A stretch of DNA of 64,000 nucleotides, taken from contig NZ_PDHO01000008.1 in assembly GCF_002887815.1 (NCBI RefSeq), positions 124,001 to 188,000 on the forward strand. Direction: 5' to 3'. The stretch is from Mycobacterium sp. ENV421. GTDB lineage: Bacteria; Actinomycetota; Actinomycetes; Mycobacteriales; Mycobacteriaceae. A program made the translations under genes and the position numbers. Shown here in pieces: positions 40,632-51,607 of the stretch. Each line of letters starts with the position of its first letter. Within the stretch, counting starts at the first letter, position 1. Under the pieces are notes generated by a model, which searched no databases, had not been told where the DNA came from, and saw nothing but the letters and a program-made list of their open reading frames with translations.

Positions 40632-41954
40632 CTACTCGTCGCGTCGACGCCGCCTGCCGCCCTCCCCGGGTGTGGCATTGGCCTGCAACCGGGCCAGCAG
40701 GTCGGCGACCGACTGGCCGCCGGTCTGCTCAGCGTCCCGGGCCCTGCGCCGCGGCTCCTCCTGTTCCTCGGTCCCGCGGTGCCGGGCCGGCGGCGGTGGG
40801 GTGGTCATGGCGGGCTGGCCGGGACTGTCGACGGCATGGCGCGACCGGGGGGCGGCTGGTTCCGGCGACGGCTGCATCGCTGGTTCGGGCCGGGGTTCCG
40901 GCCGGGGTTCCTCGGCGGGCGCCACTGTGGGCGCCGCCTCCTGCGGTGGGGTCCAATGCCGACCCCGGGGCCCGTCGACAGACGATCCCTGCGCCGCGGC
41001 GGACGGCACGACGAAACCGTTGTCGGCGTTGGCAACCCAATTGCTGCCCGGCGAGCCCGGCGGCAGCCAGCGGCCGTCGGGTTCGACCGGTCGCCATTCG
41101 GCGCCCTCAGGCGACGGGGGCGGCGGCTCGGACTGCGTGGGTTCTGGCGCCAGGGCGGCGGCCGCGGCGGCGACATCGGCGTCCGGCGGGGGCGGCGCGA
41201 ACGGTCGCTCCGGCTCGGCAGCCGGCTCGGCGTTCTGCCCGCCGTTTTCCCACGGCCGCCGGTGCGAACCAACCGGCTCGGGCTGCGGCTCGGCCCGGCG
41301 GCGGCGCCGCGGCTCCGGCCGCTCCGACTGCTCCGGCTGCGCCGACACCAGCGGCTCTTCGGGAACGTCGATGATCGGGTTCTCGGCGGTGCGGCTGCCC
41401 GCGTCCTGCGGCCGGACCGGGGTGATCCGGCTGCTCTCGACACGCCCGGGCACCGGCGGCATGGTCGTTGTGTCGCGGGTCCAGTCGGCGGCCCGATCGC
41501 CCTCGAGCGCCGGCCGGTCACCCAGGTCGGCGTCGAACATGATCTCCAGGTTGGCCCGCAGCGCCGCCAATTCTGCCCGCAGCGCGGCGACCTCGTCGGC
41601 GGCCTGCGCACGCAGCTCGGACGCCAGCTCGCGGCGCAGGTGCGACTCGACGCTGAGTTCGTATTCGCGGCGGGCCGAGATCTCCCGGTCGAGCTGCAGG
41701 TCGTAGACCAACTTCAAATCACGCGCCCGGGCGGCATCGATATCGGCCTGCCTGCGATACATCACGGAGACGAATGCCCCGATCACCGCGGCCCACAACG
41801 ACAGAATGACCGCCAGCTTCAGCAGCTCGACGCGAGTGGTGAACACCAACGCGGAACTGGCCGCAATGGCAAGGACCAGCAACACCGTCAAGAGCAGCCA
41901 ACCCGGCCTGCGGCCGCCGCGCCGATTCTTGGCGCCGCGGGACAGAACGGTCAT
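40632..41954 (-). CDS. Conserved membrane protein with long Pro/Glu-rich cytoplasmic tail
   Basis: The 440-residue protein has two transmembrane helices near the N-terminus (about 20-40 and 46-66), a coiled-coil segment (about 70-135, ARARDLKLVYDLQLDREISA through AADEVAALRAELAALRANLE), and a low-complexity Pro/Glu/Arg-rich tail ending in basic GGRRRRRDE. ATG 41954 was chosen since the upstream in-frame extension is Arg-rich shadow sequence. It corresponds to the conserved membrane protein between the panC operon and the folate genes in M. tuberculosis. The role is unknown; an envelope or division scaffold is a guess. Confidence 0.82.
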   Translation of the reverse strand: MTVLSRGAKNRRGGRRPGWLLLTVLLVLAIAASSALVFTTRVELLKLAVILSLWAAVIGAFVSVMYRRQADIDAARARDLKLVYDLQLDREISARREYELSVESHLRRELASELRAQAADEVAALRAELAALRANLEIMFDADLGDRPALEGDRAADWTRDTTTMPPVPGRVESSRITPVRPQDAGSRTAENPIIDVPEEPLVSAQPEQSERPEPRRRRRAEPQPEPVGSHRRPWENGGQNAEPAAEPERPFAPPPPDADVAAAAAALAPEPTQSEPPPPSPEGAEWRPVEPDGRWLPPGSPGSNWVANADNGFVVPSAAAQGSSVDGPRGRHWTPPQEAAPTVAPAEEPRPEPRPEPAMQPSPEPAAPRSRHAVDSPGQPAMTTPPPPARHRGTEEQEEPRRRARDAEQTGGQSVADLLARLQANATPGEGGRRRRRDE

Positions 41955-42021
41955 GGGCTGACTGTACCCGCGCGATGTCCGTCCGCGTGTCGTCGAGCTG
42001 CGGCGATTCGCCGTCTTCGCA

Positions 42022-42495
42022 CTATTCCCGGGCGGCGTCCGGATCGTCGGTCGGGTCACCGGGCGAGCGGCAGCAATACTCCAGCCAGAGCGCGGCAGCC
42101 ACCAGCGCAAGGGCACTCAGCACCGCGATGACCGCACCGGGGATGAAGGTGCCGGCCACGTGTTCAGTTCGCCGGAGCCAGAGGTAGACCAGCACGCCGA
42201 CCCACCAGCCCAGCATCAGCGCGCCGACCCACGCCGAGGCTTTGGCAATCGCCACGCTGCGTGCGACAGCCAGCGGGTGTAGCCGTCCGCCGCCGACACC
42301 GATCTGCCCGTCTCGGATTTTCGTCCGCACAGACACCCCCCAGGCGCCCTCGAGCGCGGCGACCGCCAGTAAAGACAGGCCCGTCCATGCCGTGATCGCA
42401 GGAAAGTCGCGGTACAGCACCCGCATCAACAACCAAGCCAGGACCGCGACTCCGACGGCGGCGACGGTGAGATCGCGTTTACGTGTCGGCCCCAT
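42022..42495 (-). CDS. DUF3180 membrane protein
   Basis: The 157-residue protein has four predicted transmembrane helices (VAAVGVAVLAWLLMRVL, ITAWTGLSLLAVAALEG, SAWVGALMLGWWVGVLVYLWL, AVIAVLSALALVAAALWLEY), typical of DUF3180, always found beside folK in actinobacteria. Start ATG 42495 shares one base with the folK stop (TGATG), so a longer in-frame start inside folK was rejected. Its strict linkage suggests a role in folate or pterin handling, but nothing is proven. Confidence 0.85.
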   Translation of the reverse strand: MGPTRKRDLTVAAVGVAVLAWLLMRVLYRDFPAITAWTGLSLLAVAALEGAWGVSVRTKIRDGQIGVGGGRLHPLAVARSVAIAKASAWVGALMLGWWVGVLVYLWLRRTEHVAGTFIPGAVIAVLSALALVAAALWLEYCCRSPGDPTDDPDAARE

Positions 42496-43016
42496 CAAGC
42501 GCCCAGCCGAAGCACCAGAGGGGTCAGGCGTACTCCGTCGCGGTCCACCGCATCGAGCTCGGCCAGCAGCCGGTCGACCCGCTGGCTCTCGCCGGCCACG
42601 GTGAGCTCGGCGTCGGGGTCGACGGCCAGCCACGGCACCATCACGAAGGCCCGCATGTGGGCCAGCGGATGAGGCAGGGTCAGACCCTCGTCGCGGGAGA
42701 AGACCTCGGCGTCGCCGTCATGACAGGTGACGAGATCCACGTCGAGGGTGCGCGGTCCCCACTTCTGCTCGCGGATTCGGTCGTTGGCGTTCTCCAAAGC
42801 CTGTGCGCGCCGCAACCATTCGTGACCGTCGGCCTCGGGATCGTCGGCGACCACGACCGCGTTGAGGAACGGTCCCTGCTCGACCCCACCCCAGGCATCG
42901 GTTTCGTAGACCGGTGAGAGCGCGCGCACCATATCGCCGAGCCCGTCGACGGCGGCCTGCAGCCGCGCCATCCGGTCCCCGAGATTGGAGCCGATCGACA
43001 GCACCACGCGCGTCAC
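42495..43016 (-). CDS. folK: 6-hydroxymethyl-7,8-dihydropterin pyrophosphokinase
   Basis: FolK transfers pyrophosphate from ATP to the pterin alcohol before FolP acts. The 173-residue protein has the family opening [21 protein letters not shown], the signature [12 protein letters not shown] and the pterin-loop [15 protein letters not shown] 43016 overlaps the folB stop by 4 bases. Confidence 0.95.
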   Translation of the reverse strand: MTRVVLSIGSNLGDRMARLQAAVDGLGDMVRALSPVYETDAWGGVEQGPFLNAVVVADDPEADGHEWLRRAQALENANDRIREQKWGPRTLDVDLVTCHDGDAEVFSRDEGLTLPHPLAHMRAFVMVPWLAVDPDAELTVAGESQRVDRLLAELDAVDRDGVRLTPLVLRLGA

Positions 43017-43414
43017 AGCTCACCCCCGAGCGGAACGATCTGGCCGCGTCCGCTGCGGCGGGACCGCCGCGCGACCACCGCAACGTCGGTGAACGTCAAC
43101 GGGATCGGCGCGTTCGGCTTGTGCACCACCACCTCGACGGCATGCACCCGCCGGTCGTTCATCACATCCTCGGCGATCTCGCCGGCGACCGTCTCGATCA
43201 GATTGCGCGCCGGGCCGCCGACGATGGCTGCCGCACGCTGGGCCAGCGTGCCGTAGTCGAAGGTGTCGGCGAGGTCGTCGCTGGCAGCGGCGGCGGCCAG
43301 GTCGATCCACACGGTGATGTCGACGATGAAGTCCTGTCCGTCGCGGCGCTCGTGATCGAAGACGCCGTGGTTACCGCGGACCGTCAGGCCGCGCAGCTCG
43401 ATCCGGTCAGCCAT
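43013..43414 (-). CDS. folB: Dihydroneopterin aldolase
   Basis: FolB splits dihydroneopterin to hydroxymethyl-dihydropterin and glycolaldehyde. The 133-residue protein has the catalytic and binding residues Glu22, Tyr54, Glu74 and Lys99 ([10 protein letters not shown]) in the places known for the M. tuberculosis enzyme, and opens [21 protein letters not shown] 43414 was chosen; the frame is open to 43501 but that part lies inside folP. It overlaps folP by 8 bases. Confidence 0.95.
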   Translation of the reverse strand: MADRIELRGLTVRGNHGVFDHERRDGQDFIVDITVWIDLAAAAASDDLADTFDYGTLAQRAAAIVGGPARNLIETVAGEIAEDVMNDRRVHAVEVVVHKPNAPIPLTFTDVAVVARRSRRSGRGQIVPLGGEL

Positions 43415-44261
43415 CCGCACCTGCTTGTTCTCGTCCGCCACCCCATGCTCCAGCCACTTTGAGTGCGTCCACGCTGGCGCGCACGTCGTGTACCCGGACA
43501 CCCCAGGCGCCGTGGACCGCGGCCAGCGCCGAGATCACCGCGGTCGCGGTTTCGCGGCCGTCCGGCGGCCGGACGGTGCCGTCGGCGTCGGCGAGCAGCG
43601 AACCGAGAAACCGCTTGCGGGACGCACCGACCAGCACCGGGATTCCGGTTGCGACGAACTCCGGCAGCGCGTGCAGCAACGCCCAGTTGTGGTCGGCGGT
43701 CTTGGCGAACCCCAGACCCGGATCGATGATCAGGTTCTCCTGATCCACGCCCGCCGCGACGGCGGCGTCGACACCGGCGAGCAGATCGTCGCGCACCTCG
43801 GTCACCACGTCGCCGTAGTCCGGTACATCGTGGGGATGCTCGGTCCGCACCGAGCGCCAATGCATCAGCACCCAGGGCACCTTCGCCTCGGCCACCAGCG
43901 GCGCCATCACCGGATCGGCCTTGCCGCCCGAGACGTCGTTGACGATGGTTGCGCCGTTGTCCAGCGCGGCGGCCGCGACAGCCGCGTGCATGGTGTCGAT
44001 GCTCACCGTGATCCCTTGGGCGGCAAGCTCTTTGATGACGGGTATGACGCGGGCGGACTCGACGGCGGCGTCGATGCGCACCGCACCGGGGCGGGTGGAC
44101 TCACCGCCGACGTCGATGATGGATGCACCCTGGGCGACCAGGGCCAGTCCGTGTTCGACGGCGCGGGCCGGGTCGAGATAGCATCCGCCGTCGGAGAAGG
44201 AGTCGTCGGTGACGTTGACAACTCCCATCACCAGGGTGCGCGGTCCGTGTGATTGCGTCAT
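43407..44261 (-). CDS. folP: Dihydropteroate synthase
   Basis: FolP condenses pterin pyrophosphate with p-aminobenzoate and is the sulfonamide target. The 284-residue TIM barrel shows [48 protein letters not shown] and [10 protein letters not shown], all family signatures. It is FolP1 by context (with folE, folB, folK) rather than the divergent FolP2. ATG 44261 overlaps the folE stop by 4 bases. Confidence 0.95.
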   Translation of the reverse strand: MTQSHGPRTLVMGVVNVTDDSFSDGGCYLDPARAVEHGLALVAQGASIIDVGGESTRPGAVRIDAAVESARVIPVIKELAAQGITVSIDTMHAAVAAAALDNGATIVNDVSGGKADPVMAPLVAEAKVPWVLMHWRSVRTEHPHDVPDYGDVVTEVRDDLLAGVDAAVAAGVDQENLIIDPGLGFAKTADHNWALLHALPEFVATGIPVLVGASRKRFLGSLLADADGTVRPPDGRETATAVISALAAVHGAWGVRVHDVRASVDALKVAGAWGGGREQAGADG

Positions 44262-44877
44262 TTACGCAAGATGAGATCCAGCGCCTCGGATCGCGATGCA
44301 TGGTCGGACTTGAACTGTCCGCGGACCGCCGATGTCGTCGTACTCGCACCCGGCTTGCGCACCCCGCGCATCGCCATGCACAAATGCTCGGCCTCGATCA
44401 CGACGATCACCCCGCGCGGCTTGAGCTTGCGCATCACGGCGTCGGCGATCTGGGTGGTCAGCCGTTCCTGCACCTGGGGGCGCTTGGCATACAGATCGAC
44501 CACCCGGGCCAGCTTCGACAGTCCGGTCACCCGGCCGTCCTCGCCCGGGATGTAGCCGACGTGCGCGACACCGTGGAACGCCACCAGGTGGTGCTCGCAG
44601 GTGGAGTACATCGGGATGTCCTTGACGAGCACGAGTTCGTCGTGTTGCTCGTCGAAGGTGGTGTCCAGCACCGCGTCCGGATCGGTGTACAGCCCGGAGA
44701 ACATCTCCTGGAAGGCCCGCGCGACCCGCGCCGGTGTGTCCTGCAGACCGTGCCGGTCGGGGTCCTCGCCGACCGCCAGCAGCAGTTCACGAACAGCGGC
44801 CTCGGCCCGGGTCTGATCGAACACAGGGGTCTCCAACGTGCTCGCGTTGGGCTGCGCCATCGAAGCTCCGTTCGTCA

Positions 44878-44878
<1 letters not shown>
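44258..44878 (-). CDS. folE: GTP cyclohydrolase I
   Basis: FolE opens GTP to dihydroneopterin triphosphate, the entry to folate. The 206-residue enzyme has the zinc ligands in YSTCEHHL and [12 protein letters not shown], the signature [21 protein letters not shown], and ends with EALDLI. ATG 44878 shares one base with the ftsH stop (TGATG), so expression follows ftsH. Confidence 0.96.
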
Positions 44879-47208
<2,330 letters not shown>

Positions 47209-47281
47209 CAAGCATCGGCCGTTACGGCCCGGTCCTTCCGATATGCGCAGCTGGGATAGTTCAGGCTACCGCTAGGACAAC

Positions 47282-47297
47282 GTGGGCAAGTGCCCAC
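47282..47297. promoter_or_regulatory. Palindrome GTGGGCA-AG-TGCCCAC between ftsH and ephA
   Basis: Perfect 7-base arms with a 2-base centre, 74 bases upstream of ftsH and 86 bases upstream of ephA. It sits just beyond a possible ftsH promoter (TTGTCC-N16-TATCCC on the minus strand). It is probably an operator; the binding protein is unknown. Confidence 0.4.
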
Positions 47298-47382
47298 AGG
47301 GTTTCCGTCAGGCTTTGGTAGCTGTTCGCTGTGCGCCGAACGGACACTTCCGGCCCGCCCGAAGCTGTGCTTGGCTGGCACC

Positions 47383-48282
47383 GTGCTCGCTCCGACCGAA
47401 CGGTTAGTCGACGTCGCCGAGGTTCGGTTGCGGGTGCTCGAAGCCGGTGACCCGGGGGCGCCCCTGGTGGTGCTGGCGCACGGCTTCCCCGAGCTGGCGT
47501 ACTCGTGGCGACACCAGATTCCCGTCCTCGCCGACGCCGGCTACCACGTACTGGCACCCGACCAGCGCGGCTACGGCGGATCGTCGGCACCCGAGGCGAT
47601 CGAGGCCTACGACATCCACCGCCTCACCGGCGACCTGGTGGCCCTGCTGGACTCCGAAGTTGGCGGCGGCGCGGCGCAGGCCGTGTTCATCGGCCACGAC
47701 TGGGGCGCAATGGTGGTGTGGCATACCGCGCTGCTGCATCCGGACCGGGTCCGGGCGGTCGCCGGCCTGAGCGTGCCGCCGATCCCGCGGGCGCGGAGCC
47801 GGCCCACCGAGCGGTGGCGGGAGAAGTTCGGCGACGACTTCTATATGTTGCGGTTCCAGGAACCCGGCAGGGCCGACGCCGAGATGGCCGCCGATGTGGC
47901 CGCCACCATGCGTGGGATGTTCGCCGACCTCTCCCCGTCGGCGCCGCCCGGGTGGATCAGCGACGCCGAGTTCGACCACTACGTCGCCGAGTTCGGCAGG
48001 ACCGGATTCACCGGCGCGCTGAACTGGTATCGCAACTACGACCGCAACTGGGAGTCGACGCCTCAGCTCGCCGGCGCGCACATCACCGTGCCCGCGCTGT
48101 TCGTCGGCGGTACCGCAGACCCGATCGCGCCGACGATGAATCCGGCCCGCGCCCGTGAGGTGGTGGCCGGGCCGTACACCGAGCGGTGGATCGACGGCGC
48201 CGGGCACTGGGTGCAGCAGGAGCGCCCCGAGGACGTGAATCGGATCCTGTTGGAGTTCCTACGCGAAGTGGAGTCGTCGTGA
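47383..48282 (+). CDS. ephA: Epoxide hydrolase, EphA type
   Basis: The 299-residue alpha/beta hydrolase opens epoxides with water. HGFPE is at 33-37, the nucleophile Asp106 sits in GHDWGA, two cap-domain tyrosines are likely in FYMLRFQEPG and NWYRNYDRNW, and the charge-relay Asp and His lie in GGTADPIAP and DGAGHWVQQE. It is very close to remembered M. tuberculosis EphA but shorter by about 20 residues in the cap. GTG 47383 begins the conserved LAPTERLVD stretch. Its stop overlaps the next gene by GTGA. Confidence 0.9.
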   Translation: MLAPTERLVDVAEVRLRVLEAGDPGAPLVVLAHGFPELAYSWRHQIPVLADAGYHVLAPDQRGYGGSSAPEAIEAYDIHRLTGDLVALLDSEVGGGAAQAVFIGHDWGAMVVWHTALLHPDRVRAVAGLSVPPIPRARSRPTERWREKFGDDFYMLRFQEPGRADAEMAADVAATMRGMFADLSPSAPPGWISDAEFDHYVAEFGRTGFTGALNWYRNYDRNWESTPQLAGAHITVPALFVGGTADPIAPTMNPARAREVVAGPYTERWIDGAGHWVQQERPEDVNRILLEFLREVESS

Positions 48283-49460
48283 CGCAAAAGCCGCTGAACT
48301 TCGGAGTGTTCATCACGCCGTTTCATCCAGTAGGCCAATCCCCAACCGTCGCACTGGAATACGACCTGGAGCGGACGGTCGCCCTGGATCGGCTCGGGTT
48401 CGATGAGGCGTGGTTCGGCGAACACCACTCCGGCGGGTACGAATTGATCGCCTGCCCGGAGGTGTTCATCGCCGCCGCCGCCGAGCGCACCAAGCACATC
48501 CGGCTGGGTACCGGCGTGGTGTCGCTGCCCTACCACCACCCGCTGATGGTCGCCGACCGCTGGGTGCTGCTCGACCACCTGACCCGGGGCCGGGTGATCT
48601 TCGGCACCGGGCCCGGCGCATTGCCGTCGGACGCGTACATGATGGGCATCGATCCGGTGGAGCAGCGGCGGATGATGCAGGAGTCGCTCGACGCGATCCT
48701 GGCGTTGTTCCGCGCCGGGCCCGACGAGCGGGTCGACCGGCACTCAGATTGGTTCACCCTGCGCGACGCGCAGCTGCATATCCGGCCCTACACCTGGCCG
48801 TACCCGGAAATCTCCACGGCTGCAATGGTTTCCCCATCGGGTCCGCGACTGGCCGGACAGCTGGGCACCTCGTTGCTGTCGTTGTCGATGTCGGTGCCCG
48901 GCGGGTACGCGGCGCTGGAGGACGCCTGGGGTGTAGTGGTCGATCAGGCCGCCAAGGCCGGGCGGCCCGAGCCCGATCGCTCGACGTGGCGGGTGCTGGG
49001 GATCATGCACCTGGCCGACACCCGCGAGCAGGCGATCGAGGACTGCACCTACGGACTGCAGGATTTCGCAAACTATTTCGGCGCCGCCGGGTTCGTACCG
49101 CTGTCCAATGACGTGGAGGCCGCAGAGCAATCCCCACGGCAGTTCGTCGCCGATTATGCGGCCGGGGGCAACTGCTGTATCGGCACACCCGATGATGCCA
49201 TCGCCTACATCACCGATCTGCTGGACCGCTCGGGCGGCTTCGGCACGTTCCTGATGCTCGGCCACGACTGGGCCGACCCCCAGGCCACCTATCACTCGTA
49301 TGAGTTGTTCGCGCGAAAAGTCATGCCGCACTTCAAGGGACAGCTTCAGGCCCCGCGGGCGTCGCACGACTGGGCGCAGCGCAAACGCAACGATCTGTTC
49401 GGTCGCGCCGGTGAGGCGATCATGAAGGCGATCGGCGAGCACGCCGGCGAGCAGGCTTAG
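48279..49460 (+). CDS. LLM-class flavin-dependent monooxygenase
   Basis: The 393-residue protein has a luciferase-like TIM barrel: FGVFITPFHPVGQSPT at the start, GFDEAWFGEHHSGGYE, RLGTGVVSLPYHHPLMVADR and GRVIFGTGPGALPSDA (FMN phosphate region). It is likely an FMN-dependent oxygenase needing a separate reductase. It is translationally coupled to ephA (GTGA), as in M. tuberculosis. An epoxidation followed by hydrolysis in one pathway is a plausible pairing. Substrate is unknown; terpenoid or fatty-acid compounds are guesses. Confidence 0.88.
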   Translation: MTQKPLNFGVFITPFHPVGQSPTVALEYDLERTVALDRLGFDEAWFGEHHSGGYELIACPEVFIAAAAERTKHIRLGTGVVSLPYHHPLMVADRWVLLDHLTRGRVIFGTGPGALPSDAYMMGIDPVEQRRMMQESLDAILALFRAGPDERVDRHSDWFTLRDAQLHIRPYTWPYPEISTAAMVSPSGPRLAGQLGTSLLSLSMSVPGGYAALEDAWGVVVDQAAKAGRPEPDRSTWRVLGIMHLADTREQAIEDCTYGLQDFANYFGAAGFVPLSNDVEAAEQSPRQFVADYAAGGNCCIGTPDDAIAYITDLLDRSGGFGTFLMLGHDWADPQATYHSYELFARKVMPHFKGQLQAPRASHDWAQRKRNDLFGRAGEAIMKAIGEHAGEQA

Positions 49461-49960
49461 CTGACGTCCGGGGACATTGACGCCGCACACAGCTGCTCGA
49501 CGTAACTCAGGTGGCCAAGGTCGGCCAGGATGCGACGGGCGACCGAGCCCTCGGCCCGGCTGACCGCCAGCCACAGATGGTTGAGGCCGGTCATCGGGGA
49601 TCGGGTGTCGCGAGCAAGATCGGCAGCACCGATGAGTACCGCCTTGGCATGAGAGCTGAAGGTCAGGTGGATATACCGCGGCGACTCCCGGCGCTGCGCG
49701 CCGGTGATCTGCTCGAACTGCCGTTGAATCGTCTCGACGATCACCGCGCGTTCGTGAAGTGCCGAACTGACCGCATTCGAGGTGTCGGCCACCAACCCGA
49801 TCAGTACGTGCGCGGACCCAACCAGGTCGCTCGCGTATCCGTAGGCCTCGCTGTAGGCCCGATTCACCGCGGCGCGACCGTCAGGACTCAGGCCGGAGAG
49901 GGCAGCCGCAACCCGGGCCGCGACGAGATCCCCGCCCGGAAATGCGCTCCCAGCAACCAT
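49457..49960 (-). CDS. Free-standing Clp N-domain protein
   Basis: The 167-residue protein is a double Clp N-terminal (Clp R) repeat without any AAA domain. Repeat 1 (about 26-80) reads AVNRAYSEAYGYASDLVGSA then HVLIGLV; repeat 2 (about 100-150) reads FSSHAKAVLIGAADLARD then LNHLWLAVSRAEGSVARRIL, parallel to the two repeats at the start of ClpC1 in this window. ATG 49960 was preferred over GTG 49984 because a -10-like TACAAT lies 8 bases upstream and the GTG lies inside a palindrome. It follows a TetR gene on the same strand. It may bind ClpC1 clients or adaptors, but no function is established. It overlaps the convergent monooxygenase gene by 4 bases. Confidence 0.78.
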   Translation of the reverse strand: MVAGSAFPGGDLVAARVAAALSGLSPDGRAAVNRAYSEAYGYASDLVGSAHVLIGLVADTSNAVSSALHERAVIVETIQRQFEQITGAQRRESPRYIHLTFSSHAKAVLIGAADLARDTRSPMTGLNHLWLAVSRAEGSVARRILADLGHLSYVEQLCAASMSPDVS

Positions 49961-49967
49961 ACTTACG

Positions 49968-49979
49968 TATTGTACAATA
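49968..49979. promoter_or_regulatory. AT-rich palindrome TATTGTACAATA at the Clp N-domain gene
   Basis: The perfect 12-base palindrome stands out in GC-rich DNA. Read on the minus strand it contains TACAAT, 8 bases before ATG 49960, so it combines a -10 box with a likely operator. The TetR gene immediately upstream is the obvious candidate regulator. Confidence 0.6.
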
Positions 49980-50050
49980 TTCACATATGGTACTGGACGC
50001 GGCCCGCTCCCGCAGCCGGATCGGCATCTCTTGCGACCGGTGCGACCGAC

Positions 50051-50653
50051 TCAGCCTCTGAACTGGCCGTAGCGGAGCAGCGTGTTCACCGACTCTTCCC
50101 AGCGACTCAGCTGCTCGGGGGTCCACAGCGGTTCCGGCAGGTGGCGCTCGATATGCCGACGAAGAATGATGGCGCCGAACACCAGTATCGTCGGGTTCAG
50201 CGCCGCCCAGACCACATCGAGGTTTTCTCGCGTGGCCCCGATCTCCGCCAACTGCTGCCAGTGGCTCACCACGATCGCCACCGTCGCGTCAAAGAACGCG
50301 ACGCCCGAGTCGGTGCCGTCTACCAGCAAACGAGCGAGATAGTCGACGACGGCTCGGTGGTCGGACAGGAGCGAGCCCACTCTGCTACCCATCTCCAGCA
50401 CAGCCTCGGTGGGCGAGTCGGGTAACGGCTGTGTCATCGCGGCGCCGATGACCGCCATCACATGCGCGTCGACGGCCGCGATCAGGCCGTCCTTCGAGCC
50501 GAAATGGTGCTGTACCAACCCGACCGACACACCCGCGGAGTCCGCAATCATCTGCAGTGTCGCCTCAGCGGCGCTTTGCTGGGAAAACACCTCCATCGCA
50601 GCGTCGAGGATCCGGTCCTGTCTCGACCGGTCTGAGCGACTCCCCGAGTTCAC
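50051..50653 (-). CDS. TetR-family transcriptional regulator
   Basis: The 200-residue protein has an N-terminal TetR helix-turn-helix (RQDRILDAAMEVFSQQ, then MIADSAGVSVGLVQHHFGSK) and a helical ligand domain of the TetR_C type. GTG 50653 was chosen since AAAGGGGA lies just upstream; a longer frame to 50734 lacks a site. It precedes the Clp N-domain gene by 90 bases on the same strand. Effector unknown. The 144 bases upstream (50654-50797) contain no recognisable gene. Confidence 0.86.
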   Translation of the reverse strand: MNSGSRSDRSRQDRILDAAMEVFSQQSAAEATLQMIADSAGVSVGLVQHHFGSKDGLIAAVDAHVMAVIGAAMTQPLPDSPTEAVLEMGSRVGSLLSDHRAVVDYLARLLVDGTDSGVAFFDATVAIVVSHWQQLAEIGATRENLDVVWAALNPTILVFGAIILRRHIERHLPEPLWTPEQLSRWEESVNTLLRYGQFRG

Positions 50654-50797
50654 ATGTCCCCTTTCACCTTGCCGACCCGACTCATCCGTCAATAACGACC
50701 ATAGGTCTGCGTGATTCGCGCCGTGGACACGCATCGAGGGCAGAGCAAGACCATCAACGCCCCGTGGTTACCCGCTCAGCTGCGCCGGCAAGCAGGC

Positions 50798-51571
50798 CTA
50801 GACCGCGGTGCGCTCCCCCGGCGTGAGCCAGTGGACGTTCGTCAGATCCGACAGGTTCTGGCGCGCAACAGCTTCCGGCTCACGGAAATGCGTCCAGCCT
50901 TCATAGTGCACCGGCACCACCACCCGTGGCCGCATCAGGCGGGTCAACTCGCGGCCCTCGCGGGCGGTCATCGTGAAGCGCACCGGCCCGGTGAACCCGA
51001 ACCGCACACCGCCGAGATGCAGCAGCGCCACGTCGACCGGTATCCGCTCGGCGACCTGACGCAGACCCTGGTAGAGCACGGTGTCCCCGGACATCCACAG
51101 CGCGGCGGTGTCCTGGCGGTCGCGGTGTAGCGCGAAGCCGTTGACCTTCCCTGTGATCGGGCCGCTGAACCTGGGGCCGTGCCGGGCCGGGGTGGCGGTC
51201 ACCGTCAGCGACGGACGGTCCTCAGCCTGCAGCGTCGTCGACTCCCAGTCCGCCAGGCCACGGACATTCGGCGCGGCCAGCCGGCGCGCGGCGGGCACTG
51301 TGGTGACGACGGTGCCGGCCCGGGCGAGCAGGGCACGGCCGGCGTCGTCGAGATTGTCGGCGTGCTGATCGTGGCTGAGCAGCACCACGTCGACGGGTGC
51401 CACGACGTCAAGCGGCCGGGCCGGGCCGGCGACCTTGCGCGAGGACGTGCCCCAGCCGAACGTGTACCGGCGGCCGGGTGAGTCGAAGGTCGGGTCGGTC
51501 AGGATCCGCCAGCCGTCGACCTCGATCAGCGTGGTGGGGCCGCCGAGGTGAGTGAGCTGCAGCTTGGCCAT
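50798..51571 (-). CDS. UlaG-like metallo-beta-lactamase-fold hydrolase
   Basis: The 257-residue protein belongs to the UlaG/UPF0173 branch of the MBL fold. It opens LQLTHLGGPTTLIEVDGWRILTDPTF. The metal motif reads SHDQHADN at 66-73, where relatives usually show another His in place of Gln69. Further ligands appear in PARHGP, WMSGDTV and VPVHYEGW. Substrate unknown. It is leftward and upstream of the TetR/Clp N pair but not clearly co-transcribed with it. It diverges from lpqG, 36 bases away. Confidence 0.8.
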   Translation of the reverse strand: MAKLQLTHLGGPTTLIEVDGWRILTDPTFDSPGRRYTFGWGTSSRKVAGPARPLDVVAPVDVVLLSHDQHADNLDDAGRALLARAGTVVTTVPAARRLAAPNVRGLADWESTTLQAEDRPSLTVTATPARHGPRFSGPITGKVNGFALHRDRQDTAALWMSGDTVLYQGLRQVAERIPVDVALLHLGGVRFGFTGPVRFTMTAREGRELTRLMRPRVVVPVHYEGWTHFREPEAVARQNLSDLTNVHWLTPGERTAV

Positions 51572-51594
51572 CCCAAAAACCTAGTGCGCCACGC

Positions 51595-51600
51595 TACGGT
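51595..51600 (+). promoter_or_regulatory. -10 box for a leaderless lpqG transcript
   Basis: TACGGT ends 7 bases before ATG 51608 with no Shine-Dalgarno. Confidence 0.5.
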
Positions 51601-51607
51601 GTCTCCC

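Noticed and set aside
49961..49984. GTG 49984 as start of the Clp N-domain protein
   Set aside because: It would translate through the palindrome and has no ribosome site; ATG 49960 fits a leaderless start.
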